Shown here: positions 10,173-18,041 of the stretch, in pieces
How positions within the stretch are numbered: position 1 is the stretch's first letter
How the letters are laid out: every line of letters starts with the position of its first letter
Source: an endosymbiont of Bathymodiolus septemdierum str. Myojin knoll
GTDB lineage: Bacteria > Pseudomonadota > Gammaproteobacteria > PS1 > Pseudothioglobaceae
Assembly (NCBI RefSeq): GCF_001547755.1
Contig: NZ_AP013042.1
Location: 1,116,001 to 1,180,000 of the forward strand
Length of the DNA: 64,000 nucleotides
Direction: 5' to 3'
The notes under the pieces: model-generated
Told to the model about the DNA's origin: nothing
The model's database searches: none
Seen by the model: only the letters and a program-made list of their open reading frames with translations
Translations under genes and position numbers: made by a program

Positions 10173-11455
10173 TTGGCTTGATTATGTTTGCCGTCACCTT
10201 GCTATTATTAATGGTCGGCTTCCCCGTCGCTTTTACTTTTGCAGGTGTTGCTGTTATTTTTGGCACGCTTAGCGAGGGTATTGATTTATTCGGCTTTATG
10301 CCGTATCGTATTATGAGCGTCATGGAAAATACTATTTTAATGGCAGTTCCATTATTCATTTTCATGGGCATCGTACTACAAAAAACCCGACTGGCAGAGC
10401 AACTGCTTGAGGCGATGGGCGATTTATTCGGCAACATTCGCGGTGGTTTAGCCGTTTCCACTATTCTAGTCGGCTCGCTACTCGCCGCTTCCACAGGCGT
10501 CGTTGGTGCTAGCGTCATTGCCATGGGTGTGATTTCCCTGCCTGTAATGCTCAAACACAACTACAAAAAGACACTTTCCACGGGGGTTATCTGCGCTTCA
10601 GGTACCTTGGGGCAAATCATTCCACCCTCCATTGTTCTTATTATCTTAGCCGATGTACTTGGCGTACCCGTCGGCGATTTATTCCGCAGTGCTGTGATGC
10701 CATCCTTGGTCTTAGTCGGTAGTTATATCGTCTATGTACTGGCAATTGCCTATTGGGATAAAGACGCTGCACCTGCCACCCTAAGCCGTAACCCAAGTGC
10801 AGGTAAGTATTGGCGGGTTGCCAAAGCTATTGTGCCGCCCATCAGTCTCATTATTGCGGTACTCGGCTCAATTTTCTCAGGCATTGCCACCCCAACAGAA
10901 TCTGCTTCAATTGGTGCTGTCGGTGCCTTATTATTGGCACTAATCTACCGCCGATTAAATTGGGATATCGTCTATCAATCCAGTCTTGAAACTGTTAAAA
11001 TCACCTCTATGGTATTTGCCATTTTAGTCGGTGCCACCGCCTTTTCAATGGTATTCACTTACAGCGGTGGCGATATCTTGGTAGAGGAATTTATTCACGG
11101 TCTACCCGCCAAAGAAATGAGTTTTATTCTTATCTCAATGGCTGTCATTCTTATCCTTGGCTTCTTCATTGACTTCGTAGAAATCTCCCTTATCATCGTC
11201 CCAATATTCTATCCAATCGCCCTCTCCCTCGGCATCGATATGCAATGGTTCGCCATCCTTATCGCTATGAATCTACAAGCTTCATTCTTAACGCCGCCCT
11301 TTGGATTTAGCCTTTTTTACCTTAAAGGTGTCGCCCCAAAATCCATCCAAACCACTGATATTTACAAAGGTGTTATGCCCTTTATTATCATTCAAGTTAC
11401 CGTGTTATTGAGTTTAATACTATTTCCGCAATGGTATGGGTTTAGTGGGTTTTAG
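10169..11455 (+). CDS. dctM: TRAP transporter large permease (DctM)
   Basis: This 428-residue protein with about twelve hydrophobic segments is the large, transport-conducting TRAP subunit. The conserved elements are visible: VPLFIFMGIVLQKT, the glycine-rich GGLAVSTILVGSLLAASTGVVGASV region, IIPPSIVLIIL, and near the end FLTPPFGFSLFYLKGVAP. The start overlaps the dctQ stop by an ATGA. Length is typical for the family. It ends 145 bases before the convergent glcF, with a nested inverted repeat between them. Confidence 0.94.
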   Translation: MIGLIMFAVTLLLLMVGFPVAFTFAGVAVIFGTLSEGIDLFGFMPYRIMSVMENTILMAVPLFIFMGIVLQKTRLAEQLLEAMGDLFGNIRGGLAVSTILVGSLLAASTGVVGASVIAMGVISLPVMLKHNYKKTLSTGVICASGTLGQIIPPSIVLIILADVLGVPVGDLFRSAVMPSLVLVGSYIVYVLAIAYWDKDAAPATLSRNPSAGKYWRVAKAIVPPISLIIAVLGSIFSGIATPTESASIGAVGALLLALIYRRLNWDIVYQSSLETVKITSMVFAILVGATAFSMVFTYSGGDILVEEFIHGLPAKEMSFILISMAVILILGFFIDFVEISLIIVPIFYPIALSLGIDMQWFAILIAMNLQASFLTPPFGFSLFYLKGVAPKSIQTTDIYKGVMPFIIIQVTVLLSLILFPQWYGFSGF

Positions 11456-11459
11456 GCTC

Positions 11460-11623
11460 AGGAGACCACTGCATTAACCCACCACAACTTATGAAACACA
11501 TAAAACAGCACCTTTTTCACCCAAAAACTCGTCAAATAACTGGCTATTCTCCTCATTTTTGGGTGAAAAATGCACTATTTTCTGCACCCCCTAAGTCGCA
11601 CTAGGTTAATGCAGTGGTCTCCT
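11460..11623. repeat. Nested inverted repeats between dctM and glcF
   Basis: A 20-bp sequence at 11460-11479 is repeated perfectly in inverted orientation at 11604-11623. The right arm encodes the last residues of GlcF (EETTALT), so the left arm is an inverted copy of the glcF 3' end placed just after dctM. Inside lies a second perfect 15-bp inverted repeat, TTTTTCACCCAAAAA at 11513-11527 and its complement at 11556-11570, with a 28-base loop. The inner stem could act as a two-way terminator for the convergent genes. The whole structure resembles a small foldback element. Confidence 0.75.
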
Positions 11624-12755
11624 CAGAGAGATTTGCATCTAATAATTCAACCCAGTGTTTCACAGGGATTTTTGTGCCCTTTTGCAAATGCATCAAGCAA
11701 CCGATGTTTGCGGTAACAATAAGGTCTGGATTGTTGGCTTGTAGATTTTTGAGCTTATTGGCTTTTAGTTGATTCGCAAGTTTAGGCTGAAATATTGAGT
11801 AGGTGCCAGCAGATCCACAACACAGGTGTGCGTCTTTGACAGGGGTGGCGTGATAGCCTAATTTTTTGAGTAGTGCGCTGACCAAACCGCCCAATTGTTG
11901 CCCGTGTTGTAGCGTACAAGGTTCATGGTATGAAAGGTTAGCGGATTGCAAGTTAAGTTGAGACAGGTCTTTGTCAATTAAAAATTCAGCAATGTCTTGG
12001 GTTTTGTTGGCAATTTGTTGCGCTTTTTGCTGATATGGGTCTGAGGCGTCGAATAAAGTTGGATAGTCTTTAACCATTAAACCACAACCACTGGCACTGG
12101 AAATGATGGTTTCTGCGTCTGACAATAACCAAGTATCAATATTGATTTTTATTTTTTTGAGGGCTTTCTCATGTGCATTTAGGTGTTGGTCAATAGCACC
12201 ACAGCATTCTTTTTGCGGGGTTTCTGTTATTTCATAACCTAATTTTGTTAGGATATTTTTAATACTATGATTGATATTTGGTGCCAAAGTGGGCTGCACG
12301 CAACCACCTAATAATAAAACTTTATTTTTAGAAGTTTTCGGCTCAATAACGGGCGTTTGAATTTTAGAATGGCGCAACAAAAATCCAACGCTATTAAACA
12401 ACGCTGGCGTGGTTAAAAACTGTCGCACAGTAGAGCGATATACCTTTTGCCATAGTGGTCGTTTTTCCTCAACAAGCGCCCTGCCAATATCTATCAACTG
12501 CCCATATTCCACCCCCGATGGGCAAGTGGTTTCACACGAACGACAAGTTAAACATCGGTCTAAATGTTGCAGGCTGTTGACAGAAGTATCATTATTCTCT
12601 AAAGCCGATTTAATCAAATAAATGCGCCCACGCGGTGAGTCTAGCTCATTACCCAACAGTTGATAAGTTGGGCAAGTCGCCAAACAAAATCCACAATGCA
12701 CGCATTTGCGAATGATGTCGTTGGCTTTTAGGTTTTTAATGTCAATAGTTTGCAT
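11601..12755 (-). CDS. glcF: Glycolate oxidase iron-sulfur subunit GlcF
   Basis: GlcF carries electrons from the flavin subunits of glycolate oxidase towards the quinone pool. The 384-residue protein starts with two 4Fe-4S clusters: CVHCGFCLATCPTY (about 17-30) and CLTCRSCETTCPSG (about 68-81). Two CCG domains follow, with GGCVQPTL and ECCGAIDQ in the first and HEPCTLQHG and HLCCGSAGTY in the second, which would hold a further cluster. Length is slightly below the E. coli form (407). In the usual operon glcF follows glcE directly; here about 4.7 kb of defence genes and remnants separate them. Its last 7 codons lie in the right arm of an inverted repeat. Confidence 0.93.
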   Translation of the reverse strand: MQTIDIKNLKANDIIRKCVHCGFCLATCPTYQLLGNELDSPRGRIYLIKSALENNDTSVNSLQHLDRCLTCRSCETTCPSGVEYGQLIDIGRALVEEKRPLWQKVYRSTVRQFLTTPALFNSVGFLLRHSKIQTPVIEPKTSKNKVLLLGGCVQPTLAPNINHSIKNILTKLGYEITETPQKECCGAIDQHLNAHEKALKKIKINIDTWLLSDAETIISSASGCGLMVKDYPTLFDASDPYQQKAQQIANKTQDIAEFLIDKDLSQLNLQSANLSYHEPCTLQHGQQLGGLVSALLKKLGYHATPVKDAHLCCGSAGTYSIFQPKLANQLKANKLKNLQANNPDLIVTANIGCLMHLQKGTKIPVKHWVELLDANLSEETTALT

Positions 12756-12773
12756 TTTCTTTGGTAAGCCTTA

Positions 12774-13751
12774 TTACTTCAAGTCTTTAACTTTTCCCTC
12801 AAGTTGTTTAATAAAATCTTTTTCAACTTGTGTGATTCTATTGTTTGTTTTCTCTTTGTAAATTCCATATTCACGATGTGCTTTTTCAATGGCTTGTTGA
12901 TGACTAATAGTCCCAGAATGTTGCAAAATATCCTTATTGGTCATTTTCAAAAAAGCATCCAACTGCTTAATCCAATCAGCCATATACATTGGTGTGCGGT
13001 CTAAGGCTTGTATTTCTGCAATTTCCAAAAATGCCGTTACCATTCGGTTCAAAATATCTAACTCGTCTTTTGCAAGATAATTTTTAGCAATTTCAGCCTC
13101 CCTCTTTGACGGTATTTCGCCTTTGAAATTGGTTAATCCTATATTTTTTTTTGACGAATCTACTCGTTTATAGACCGTTTCAGCCGCTGTTTCCCCGTGA
13201 CTTGCCCAGTGCATTTTATTTTGTATGGTTTTAAACACCTTGATAGATTGTTCTGTTTTGGAATCGTAATCAATACTTGTGGCATAAACATCTAAAACCT
13301 TACGCCAAAATACCTTTTCCGACGAACGAATATCACGAATACGAGCCAATAATTCATCAAAATAGTTTCCACCGCCAACTTCTTTTAACAGGTCATCGTT
13401 GATTGCAAAGCCCTTTATCAAATACTCTTTGATAAGTGCCGTCGCCCATTTTCTAAAATGCACTCCTTGACGAGATTTGACTCTATAACCCACTGAAATA
13501 ATCACATCAAGATTGTAAAACTTAACAGATTTATCCGAATTTGCAATGTGCAAATTTTGCACATTGCTTTTTTGTCCCAACTCTCCATCACTAAAAATAT
13601 TGCCAATATGCTTGGTGATAACACTCCTATCTTTATCGAAAAGCACTGCTATTTGTTGCTGAGTAAGCCAAACGCTTTCATTTTCAAAATGCGTTTCGAT
13701 TTTGACTTTTCCATCTTCGGTTTGGTAGATGATGAGTGGGGTAGTCTTCAT
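12774..13751 (-). CDS. RhuM family protein (Hachiman-associated)
   Basis: This 325-residue protein belongs to the RhuM (virulence protein RhuM) family. An N-terminal winged-helix-like region contains ESVWLTQQQIAVLFDKDRS, VITKHIGNIF and FYNLDVIISVGYRV, followed by HFRKWATALIKEYLIKGFA and RDIRSSEKVFWRKVLDVYAT, all family hallmarks. The C-terminal part is helical. The molecular role is not established; members are common in restriction and defence islands. It lies 3 bases downstream of hamB on the same strand, so it is probably in the same transcript as the Hachiman genes. A second intact family member (46090-47112) sits inside the type I restriction locus and a broken third at 17005-17286. Confidence 0.88.
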   Translation of the reverse strand: MKTTPLIIYQTEDGKVKIETHFENESVWLTQQQIAVLFDKDRSVITKHIGNIFSDGELGQKSNVQNLHIANSDKSVKFYNLDVIISVGYRVKSRQGVHFRKWATALIKEYLIKGFAINDDLLKEVGGGNYFDELLARIRDIRSSEKVFWRKVLDVYATSIDYDSKTEQSIKVFKTIQNKMHWASHGETAAETVYKRVDSSKKNIGLTNFKGEIPSKREAEIAKNYLAKDELDILNRMVTAFLEIAEIQALDRTPMYMADWIKQLDAFLKMTNKDILQHSGTISHQQAIEKAHREYGIYKEKTNNRITQVEKDFIKQLEGKVKDLK

Positions 13752-13754
13752 ATC

Positions 13755-15827
13755 TTACCTTTTGATGCCATTAAAAAAATATTTTAGAATATATTTGTCA
13801 AAATCATCCAAACTTTCAACCTGTTGAATAATTTTTTCACAAGTTACTTCGTTAAAATTATCGATAATAGAATGTAAATTTCTATCGTTATTTTCTAAGT
13901 TTATCAATCCAGATAAATGTATTTTTTTAGAAATCATTCTAGGTAAGCCGTATTCTTCAAGTAAATATACATTTTTTGGTAAGAATGCATAAGAAAGTTT
14001 TGTAGTAAATGGAGATATATCTGTATTTAAATTTGGTAATATTTCTTTCTGTAAAATATTGACACAATTAAATATATTTGAAACACTGAAGCTGACTTTT
14101 TTTTCTAATTCAAAAAATTTATTAACTGAAATATCAAGTTTGTTAATCAAATTTGGAATACTCTTATCCCAGCCTAAAGGAGATATTTTAATAAATTTTA
14201 CTAACTCACCAGATGGCCCTCTTTTTGCTATTTTTAATACTTTGTACAAATGCCTTTCCCAGTGTCCCGTATTGACAGTATTCAAATAGTTAAGCCCATT
14301 CCATTCGCCAGGTTTTTCTATCATATCATCTGCTAACGCTTCTATTAAAGTCCAGTTATTTTCTTCAAAAAAAGACTGTCTACGCAATTTTTTATAAACC
14401 AACCCTCCTAATTTATTGTTCATTTTTCCATAAAAATCAATAGCCTCTTTTTGAAAATTATTATTAGTAAAGTTTTCTATATTATTTTCATCAATTAATT
14501 CTTTTGGCACTTCTAAAGACAATTGCACCCCCTCTTCTTCTGGTGGCTTTTCAAGTAAATATATTTCACCAATAAAATGCTTAAACATTCGTCCGCCACG
14601 ACCAATTAAATTTTTATAGTCAAAATATTTTAAATTTGAATTTCCGTTTTTTCTACCAAAAAAAATTATATTTTTTGCTGATGTATTAACTCCTTCAATA
14701 ATGGAAGATGTTGAAATTATATTTTTAAGTCCATCATCCTTATCAAATAATTTAATTTGAATCTGGCTTAATGAGCGATGCAATCTACCGTTGTGTACCC
14801 CCGTTCCTTTTTTAATTAAATTAACCAGCTCCCAATCTTGAGAGTAGTTTGTAGCAACCCATTGTGAAAAATTATTAAGTAAATCACTATCTAAATCAGG
14901 AAAATCATCTCTTACTATTTCTGATAGCTTGGCTATTTGAGTGAATGTTCCAGCATAAATTAAAGTTTTGTCTCTTGTATTGTTTAGTATTTTTAATAAT
15001 TCCGATTTTTTGTCATTGTTTTTAATGGTTTTATAGGTGTCATGAATATTCAAGAAAACAGTATTGAAATCAATACGCTCTATTTCCATACCTTCTGTAA
15101 AAGGATTTGATTGAATCTCTGAAATATTTGGTGCTAAAAAATACTTTTGCTTGGACTTTTCCCCAAGTTTTAAAATAGCATTCAACAGCGAAGTAGATCT
15201 TTGTTTATCAAAATCAGCACTAGCCTTGTAAAACTCATCAATTACAAGCATATCTAACTCTGCTATTTTATCTACATAATGCAGGGCTCTTTCTTGCGGA
15301 AATATGAAAATATTTTTTTCACCTAACTCTATTTCCGAAGTGGTAATAATTTTATATCGATCTGAAAATTTCTTTTGTAGCCTTCTTCTTGTTTCATCTG
15401 TTAATGCGATTGTTGGAACAATAATTACAATATTTTTAGGCTGTTTTAACGCTATAAAAGCATCAATAATAAAACTTTTCCCAAAACTAGTGGGGGCAAT
15501 AATTGCCAAATTTTTACCATCTATCAAATCTTTTAGCACTGATGATTGCTCTCTATGTAGTGTTATTGGTTTGTCGTCACCAACATCTGTTTTGAAAGCC
15601 TCGTAAATAAAATTTTCTTGCCAAGAAGATGTTGATATATTCAAATACGGATAAAGTCCAAGTTGTCTAATAAGGTTATTAATAATATGACTGTATTCAA
15701 TTGCGTCATCATCTTGGCTTATATCCCAATTACAAGAATCTAATAATTTAATCAATTTTTCTCTTGCCTCTTCTTCATTAGAAGAAATTAGACTATTAAT
15801 ATTTTGGCAATTTTTGAAAATATCCAT
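13755..15827 (-). CDS. hamB: Hachiman defence helicase HamB
   Basis: This 690-residue superfamily 2 helicase is the partner of HamA in Hachiman anti-phage systems. Motif I is APTSFGKS (about 111-118) in a run beginning LAIIAP; motif II is VIDEFYK with the DEFY box at 197-200; motif III-like SER/Thr positions follow; STSSIIEGVN (about 372-381) fits motif V and IGRGGRMF (about 408-415) motif VI. The C-terminal third is helical with no recognised domain. In characterised systems HamB is held inactive with the HamA nuclease until it senses damaged or unusual DNA; that role is taken from the family. It lies 2 bases downstream of hamA. It is as AT-rich as HamA, and visibly more so than the core genes around it, which suggests transfer. 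Confidence 0.88.
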   Translation of the reverse strand: MDIFKNCQNINSLISSNEEEAREKLIKLLDSCNWDISQDDDAIEYSHIINNLIRQLGLYPYLNISTSSWQENFIYEAFKTDVGDDKPITLHREQSSVLKDLIDGKNLAIIAPTSFGKSFIIDAFIALKQPKNIVIIVPTIALTDETRRRLQKKFSDRYKIITTSEIELGEKNIFIFPQERALHYVDKIAELDMLVIDEFYKASADFDKQRSTSLLNAILKLGEKSKQKYFLAPNISEIQSNPFTEGMEIERIDFNTVFLNIHDTYKTIKNNDKKSELLKILNNTRDKTLIYAGTFTQIAKLSEIVRDDFPDLDSDLLNNFSQWVATNYSQDWELVNLIKKGTGVHNGRLHRSLSQIQIKLFDKDDGLKNIISTSSIIEGVNTSAKNIIFFGRKNGNSNLKYFDYKNLIGRGGRMFKHFIGEIYLLEKPPEEEGVQLSLEVPKELIDENNIENFTNNNFQKEAIDFYGKMNNKLGGLVYKKLRRQSFFEENNWTLIEALADDMIEKPGEWNGLNYLNTVNTGHWERHLYKVLKIAKRGPSGELVKFIKISPLGWDKSIPNLINKLDISVNKFFELEKKVSFSVSNIFNCVNILQKEILPNLNTDISPFTTKLSYAFLPKNVYLLEEYGLPRMISKKIHLSGLINLENNDRNLHSIIDNFNEVTCEKIIQQVESLDDFDKYILKYFFNGIKR

Positions 15828-15829
15828 TT

Positions 15830-16750
15830 TTATGGTGCCCGATAATACTCTGCATTACTAATAAATCTATCGACAATATCTCTTTTATTAGGAATTGGAA
15901 ATAATATTAAATGAAACTTAATATTTGAATATTTAAAAATATTAGACATTACCTTAACTTGTTTTTTAAAATATTTATTGGCTTTTTTCTTATGAGAAGA
16001 AATCATTTTATTTTTATACTCTTCTGTAAGTTCGTTTTCTTTCTTTGTAATATCACACTCATGCAATAATAAAATTGGAATATTGATTTTTGGCTTTATG
16101 TTGTCAAGTGAATTTTCACCACTTAAAGTAGATTTTATTTTCTCCACTAACTCACTAGATAAACCCATATTATCAATATCAGAAACCGATGTAATAATAC
16201 TATTTTCTTTTTTTATTTGATTGTCGTTTCTAAGAAAATTATCAACAGATCCTATTGCGCTATCAATAGCGCCATCAATATTTTTATAAAATTTAGCCTC
16301 ACCAAACCACAAAGAAAAGTCATTACCCTTATCTTCAATAACTATATGAACACTATCCGCACCTTTTGCGTTGTCTTGAGAGTTTTGTTTGTAAAAAATT
16401 TTAGGAACGATAGGCAGGGCAGAGTAATAGTCTTTCATAATGCCATAAAGCAATATTTCACATAACTCACTACCCTTGCCAATAGTGTCATTACTGGTTA
16501 TGCGTAACTTCTTCGCAGACTCTATTAATGCGGAGTTGGGCTTTTCTATGAGCTTATCTCTTTCATTTTTAGATAAGGCTGTTTCCGCAATGTTGTCCCA
16601 AATATAATTCTGGAATTTGTCGTACCTCCATTTTCCACTTTCAAAATCATTGATCAAACTAAGAACATGTTTTTTATCAATAGATAGCAATGCTGGATTT
16701 ATACTTATATCAACAAAGGAAGTATCTATTAGTTTTTCAAAATTCACCAC
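15830..16750 (-). CDS. hamA: Hachiman defence nuclease HamA (DUF1837)
   Basis: The 306-residue protein fits the HamA/DUF1837 family, a PD-(D/E)xK-type DNA nuclease. The core motif is visible as Asp132 in GADSVHIV followed by Glu151 and Lys153 in LWFGEAKFYK, and Glu95 in KGSELCEILLYG precedes it. Phenylalanine- and lysine-rich segments fill the C-terminal half. The start is GTG at 16750 (a second GTG follows directly), with GGAG about eight bases upstream. hamB follows 2 bases downstream, the standard Hachiman order. The gene is very AT-rich relative to the glycolate genes on either side. The family assignment rests on the motif plus the paired helicase; no search was run. Confidence 0.85.
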   Translation of the reverse strand: MVNFEKLIDTSFVDISINPALLSIDKKHVLSLINDFESGKWRYDKFQNYIWDNIAETALSKNERDKLIEKPNSALIESAKKLRITSNDTIGKGSELCEILLYGIMKDYYSALPIVPKIFYKQNSQDNAKGADSVHIVIEDKGNDFSLWFGEAKFYKNIDGAIDSAIGSVDNFLRNDNQIKKENSIITSVSDIDNMGLSSELVEKIKSTLSGENSLDNIKPKINIPILLLHECDITKKENELTEEYKNKMISSHKKKANKYFKKQVKVMSNIFKYSNIKFHLILFPIPNKRDIVDRFISNAEYYRAP

Positions 16751-16885
16751 AAAACACTCCTATAAATTTCATATTCCAACTCATCCAACGCTTTTAAATA
16801 CCCCATTTTACTACCAAAAAAAACCCAACAATTTTAACAGTAAGCCGAATGTATTTAGTGCTTTTCGAGCTTATTCGCCATTGTG

Positions 16886-16960
16886 TCATTTAAAAACATC
16901 CCCAGGGTCAAATACTTGCTTTAATTTCTGTTCAATCTCAGTTCTTAACACTGATTCATT
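16886..16960 (-). pseudogene. Second copy of the glcE 3' end (fragment)
   Basis: The last 24 codons of a GlcE-like protein are readable here: TEIEQKLKQVFDPGDVFK and a TGA, then the same ATGACACAATGG that follows the intact glcE. The intact gene ends IEQKLKFVFDPRGIFK. The DNA is clearly alignable over about 75 bases but not identical, so this is a diverged copy and not a fresh duplication. It lies on the far side of the hsdS and rhuM remnants and probably marks one edge of an earlier insertion or recombination. Confidence 0.75.
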
Positions 16961-17004
16961 CTATAAATTGTTTTTTAGTAGTCATATTTTATTAAACCGT
17001 TGAT

Positions 17005-17286
17005 TTAATTTGTAGCATTTTCTTTATCCAAATTATAAAACTCTACCTCTCTTTTAACCTCTCTATCACCTTATTTTTGAACTATTGCAAAAAATGCAAC
17101 TGTTGGATTTTTATCCAATTCATTTTCTTGATAAATATTTTTAATGTGTCTAGATATACCAGATTTATCCACATTAAATAAGGCTGAAATTTCATTAAGA
17201 TTTGCCCAAATAGTCTCAGCATTTGAGTCGGTTTTTAACTCAATCGCACCGTTTTCATTTTGGTATATCGCTAGGTTTTTAGTCAT
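17005..17286 (-). pseudogene. Truncated RhuM family pseudogene
   Basis: The ATG at 17286 opens a RhuM-like N terminus: NLAIYQNENGAIELKTDS, AETIWANLNEISALFNVDKS, GISRHIKNIYQENEL. A TAA stops it after 71 codons, yet the same frame continues with GDREVKREVEFYNLDKE, which is family sequence (the region before the VGYRV motif), until a second stop at 17005. The remaining two thirds are missing. It lies 7 bases downstream of an hsdS remnant, the same rhuM-hsd pairing seen in the intact restriction locus. Confidence 0.8.
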
Positions 17287-17293
17287 ATTTTTT

Positions 17294-17490
17294 TTAAGTC
17301 GTTAATTTAATCGGTTGCACTGCTTGCATTAGTTGCTCGGTATAAGTTTGATTAGTAGTAATTTTAGCTTGTAGTTTATCGCAAATTTCAAGCAATTTTT
17401 CAACTTTGGTTACAATGGCTTTTTTGTTCATCCAAACCACATTTCAAGATTAAACAAATCGCCAATTTTAACTTTTTGCCATTGTGTCAT
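17294..17490 (-). pseudogene. Type I restriction specificity gene (hsdS) remnant
   Basis: Two short overlapping frames carry the ends of an HsdS protein with the middle deleted. The first starts at the ATG at 17490, which overlaps the glcE stop as ATGA, and reads MTQWQKVKIGDLFNLE, the typical opening of a target-recognition domain. After 20 codons it meets a TGA that overlaps an ATG at 17431. The second frame (45 residues) reads AIVTKVEKLLEICDKLQAKI and TYTEQLMQAV, the conserved C-terminal helix of HsdS. An internal deletion with a frameshift explains both. It indicates a former type I restriction locus at the glcE end. Confidence 0.75.
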
Positions 17491-18041
17491 TTAAAAATCC
17501 CCCTAGGATCAAACACAAATTTTAACTTTTGTTCAATCTCATTGTGTAATGTTGAACTGGATTTGTTTTTAATGGGCGGGGACAATTTGCCAACATAAGT
17601 GCTTGGTAGGACTTTGAAACTGATTTGGGTGATGATTGCCAAACGCCCTTTTGAGCCAACCAACAAACGCGCGACATCATAGCCAGCGACATTTTTTATC
17701 ACTTGACCGCCAAAATTTAAGAGCTCGCCGTTGCCGTCAATAATTTGCACGCCTAACACGCTATCTGACAAGTCTTGCCCGCCATTGGCATACACGGCGC
17801 CAATGCTCGTGTTGTCGTTATCGGTGTAAAAAGGCAAAACTTGGTTATTGCTTTCAAGTTGTTTTTTAATCTGTGCAATGGGTGTGCCTGCTCGCACGGT
17901 CATAACCAGCTCTTCGGGGTAATATTCCACCACGCCTGAATAATCTAACAATGCACTGTTAATATGTAAATTGCTAGACGCCTTAACCAAAGTTTGTAAT
18001 TGTTGAATGCGTGCGTGCGTTGGGTTTTTTATTGCATTCAT
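17487..18041 (-). CDS. glcE: Glycolate oxidase subunit GlcE, short form
   Basis: GlcE is the second FAD-binding subunit of glycolate oxidase. Only 184 residues are encoded, against about 350 in E. coli. The FAD-binding (PCMH) part is present: VEYYPEELVMTVRAGTP, NTSIGAVYANGGQD, GGQVIKNVAGYDVARLLVGS and LAIITQISFKVLP. After about residue 150 the sequence jumps to the family's extreme C terminus (IEQKLKFVFDPRGIFK). Most of the second domain is therefore missing, apparently by internal deletion. The start overlaps the glcD stop by one base (TAATG). The protein might still bind FAD, but activity is uncertain. Confidence 0.82.
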   Translation of the reverse strand: MNAIKNPTHARIQQLQTLVKASSNLHINSALLDYSGVVEYYPEELVMTVRAGTPIAQIKKQLESNNQVLPFYTDNDNTSIGAVYANGGQDLSDSVLGVQIIDGNGELLNFGGQVIKNVAGYDVARLLVGSKGRLAIITQISFKVLPSTYVGKLSPPIKNKSSSTLHNEIEQKLKFVFDPRGIFK

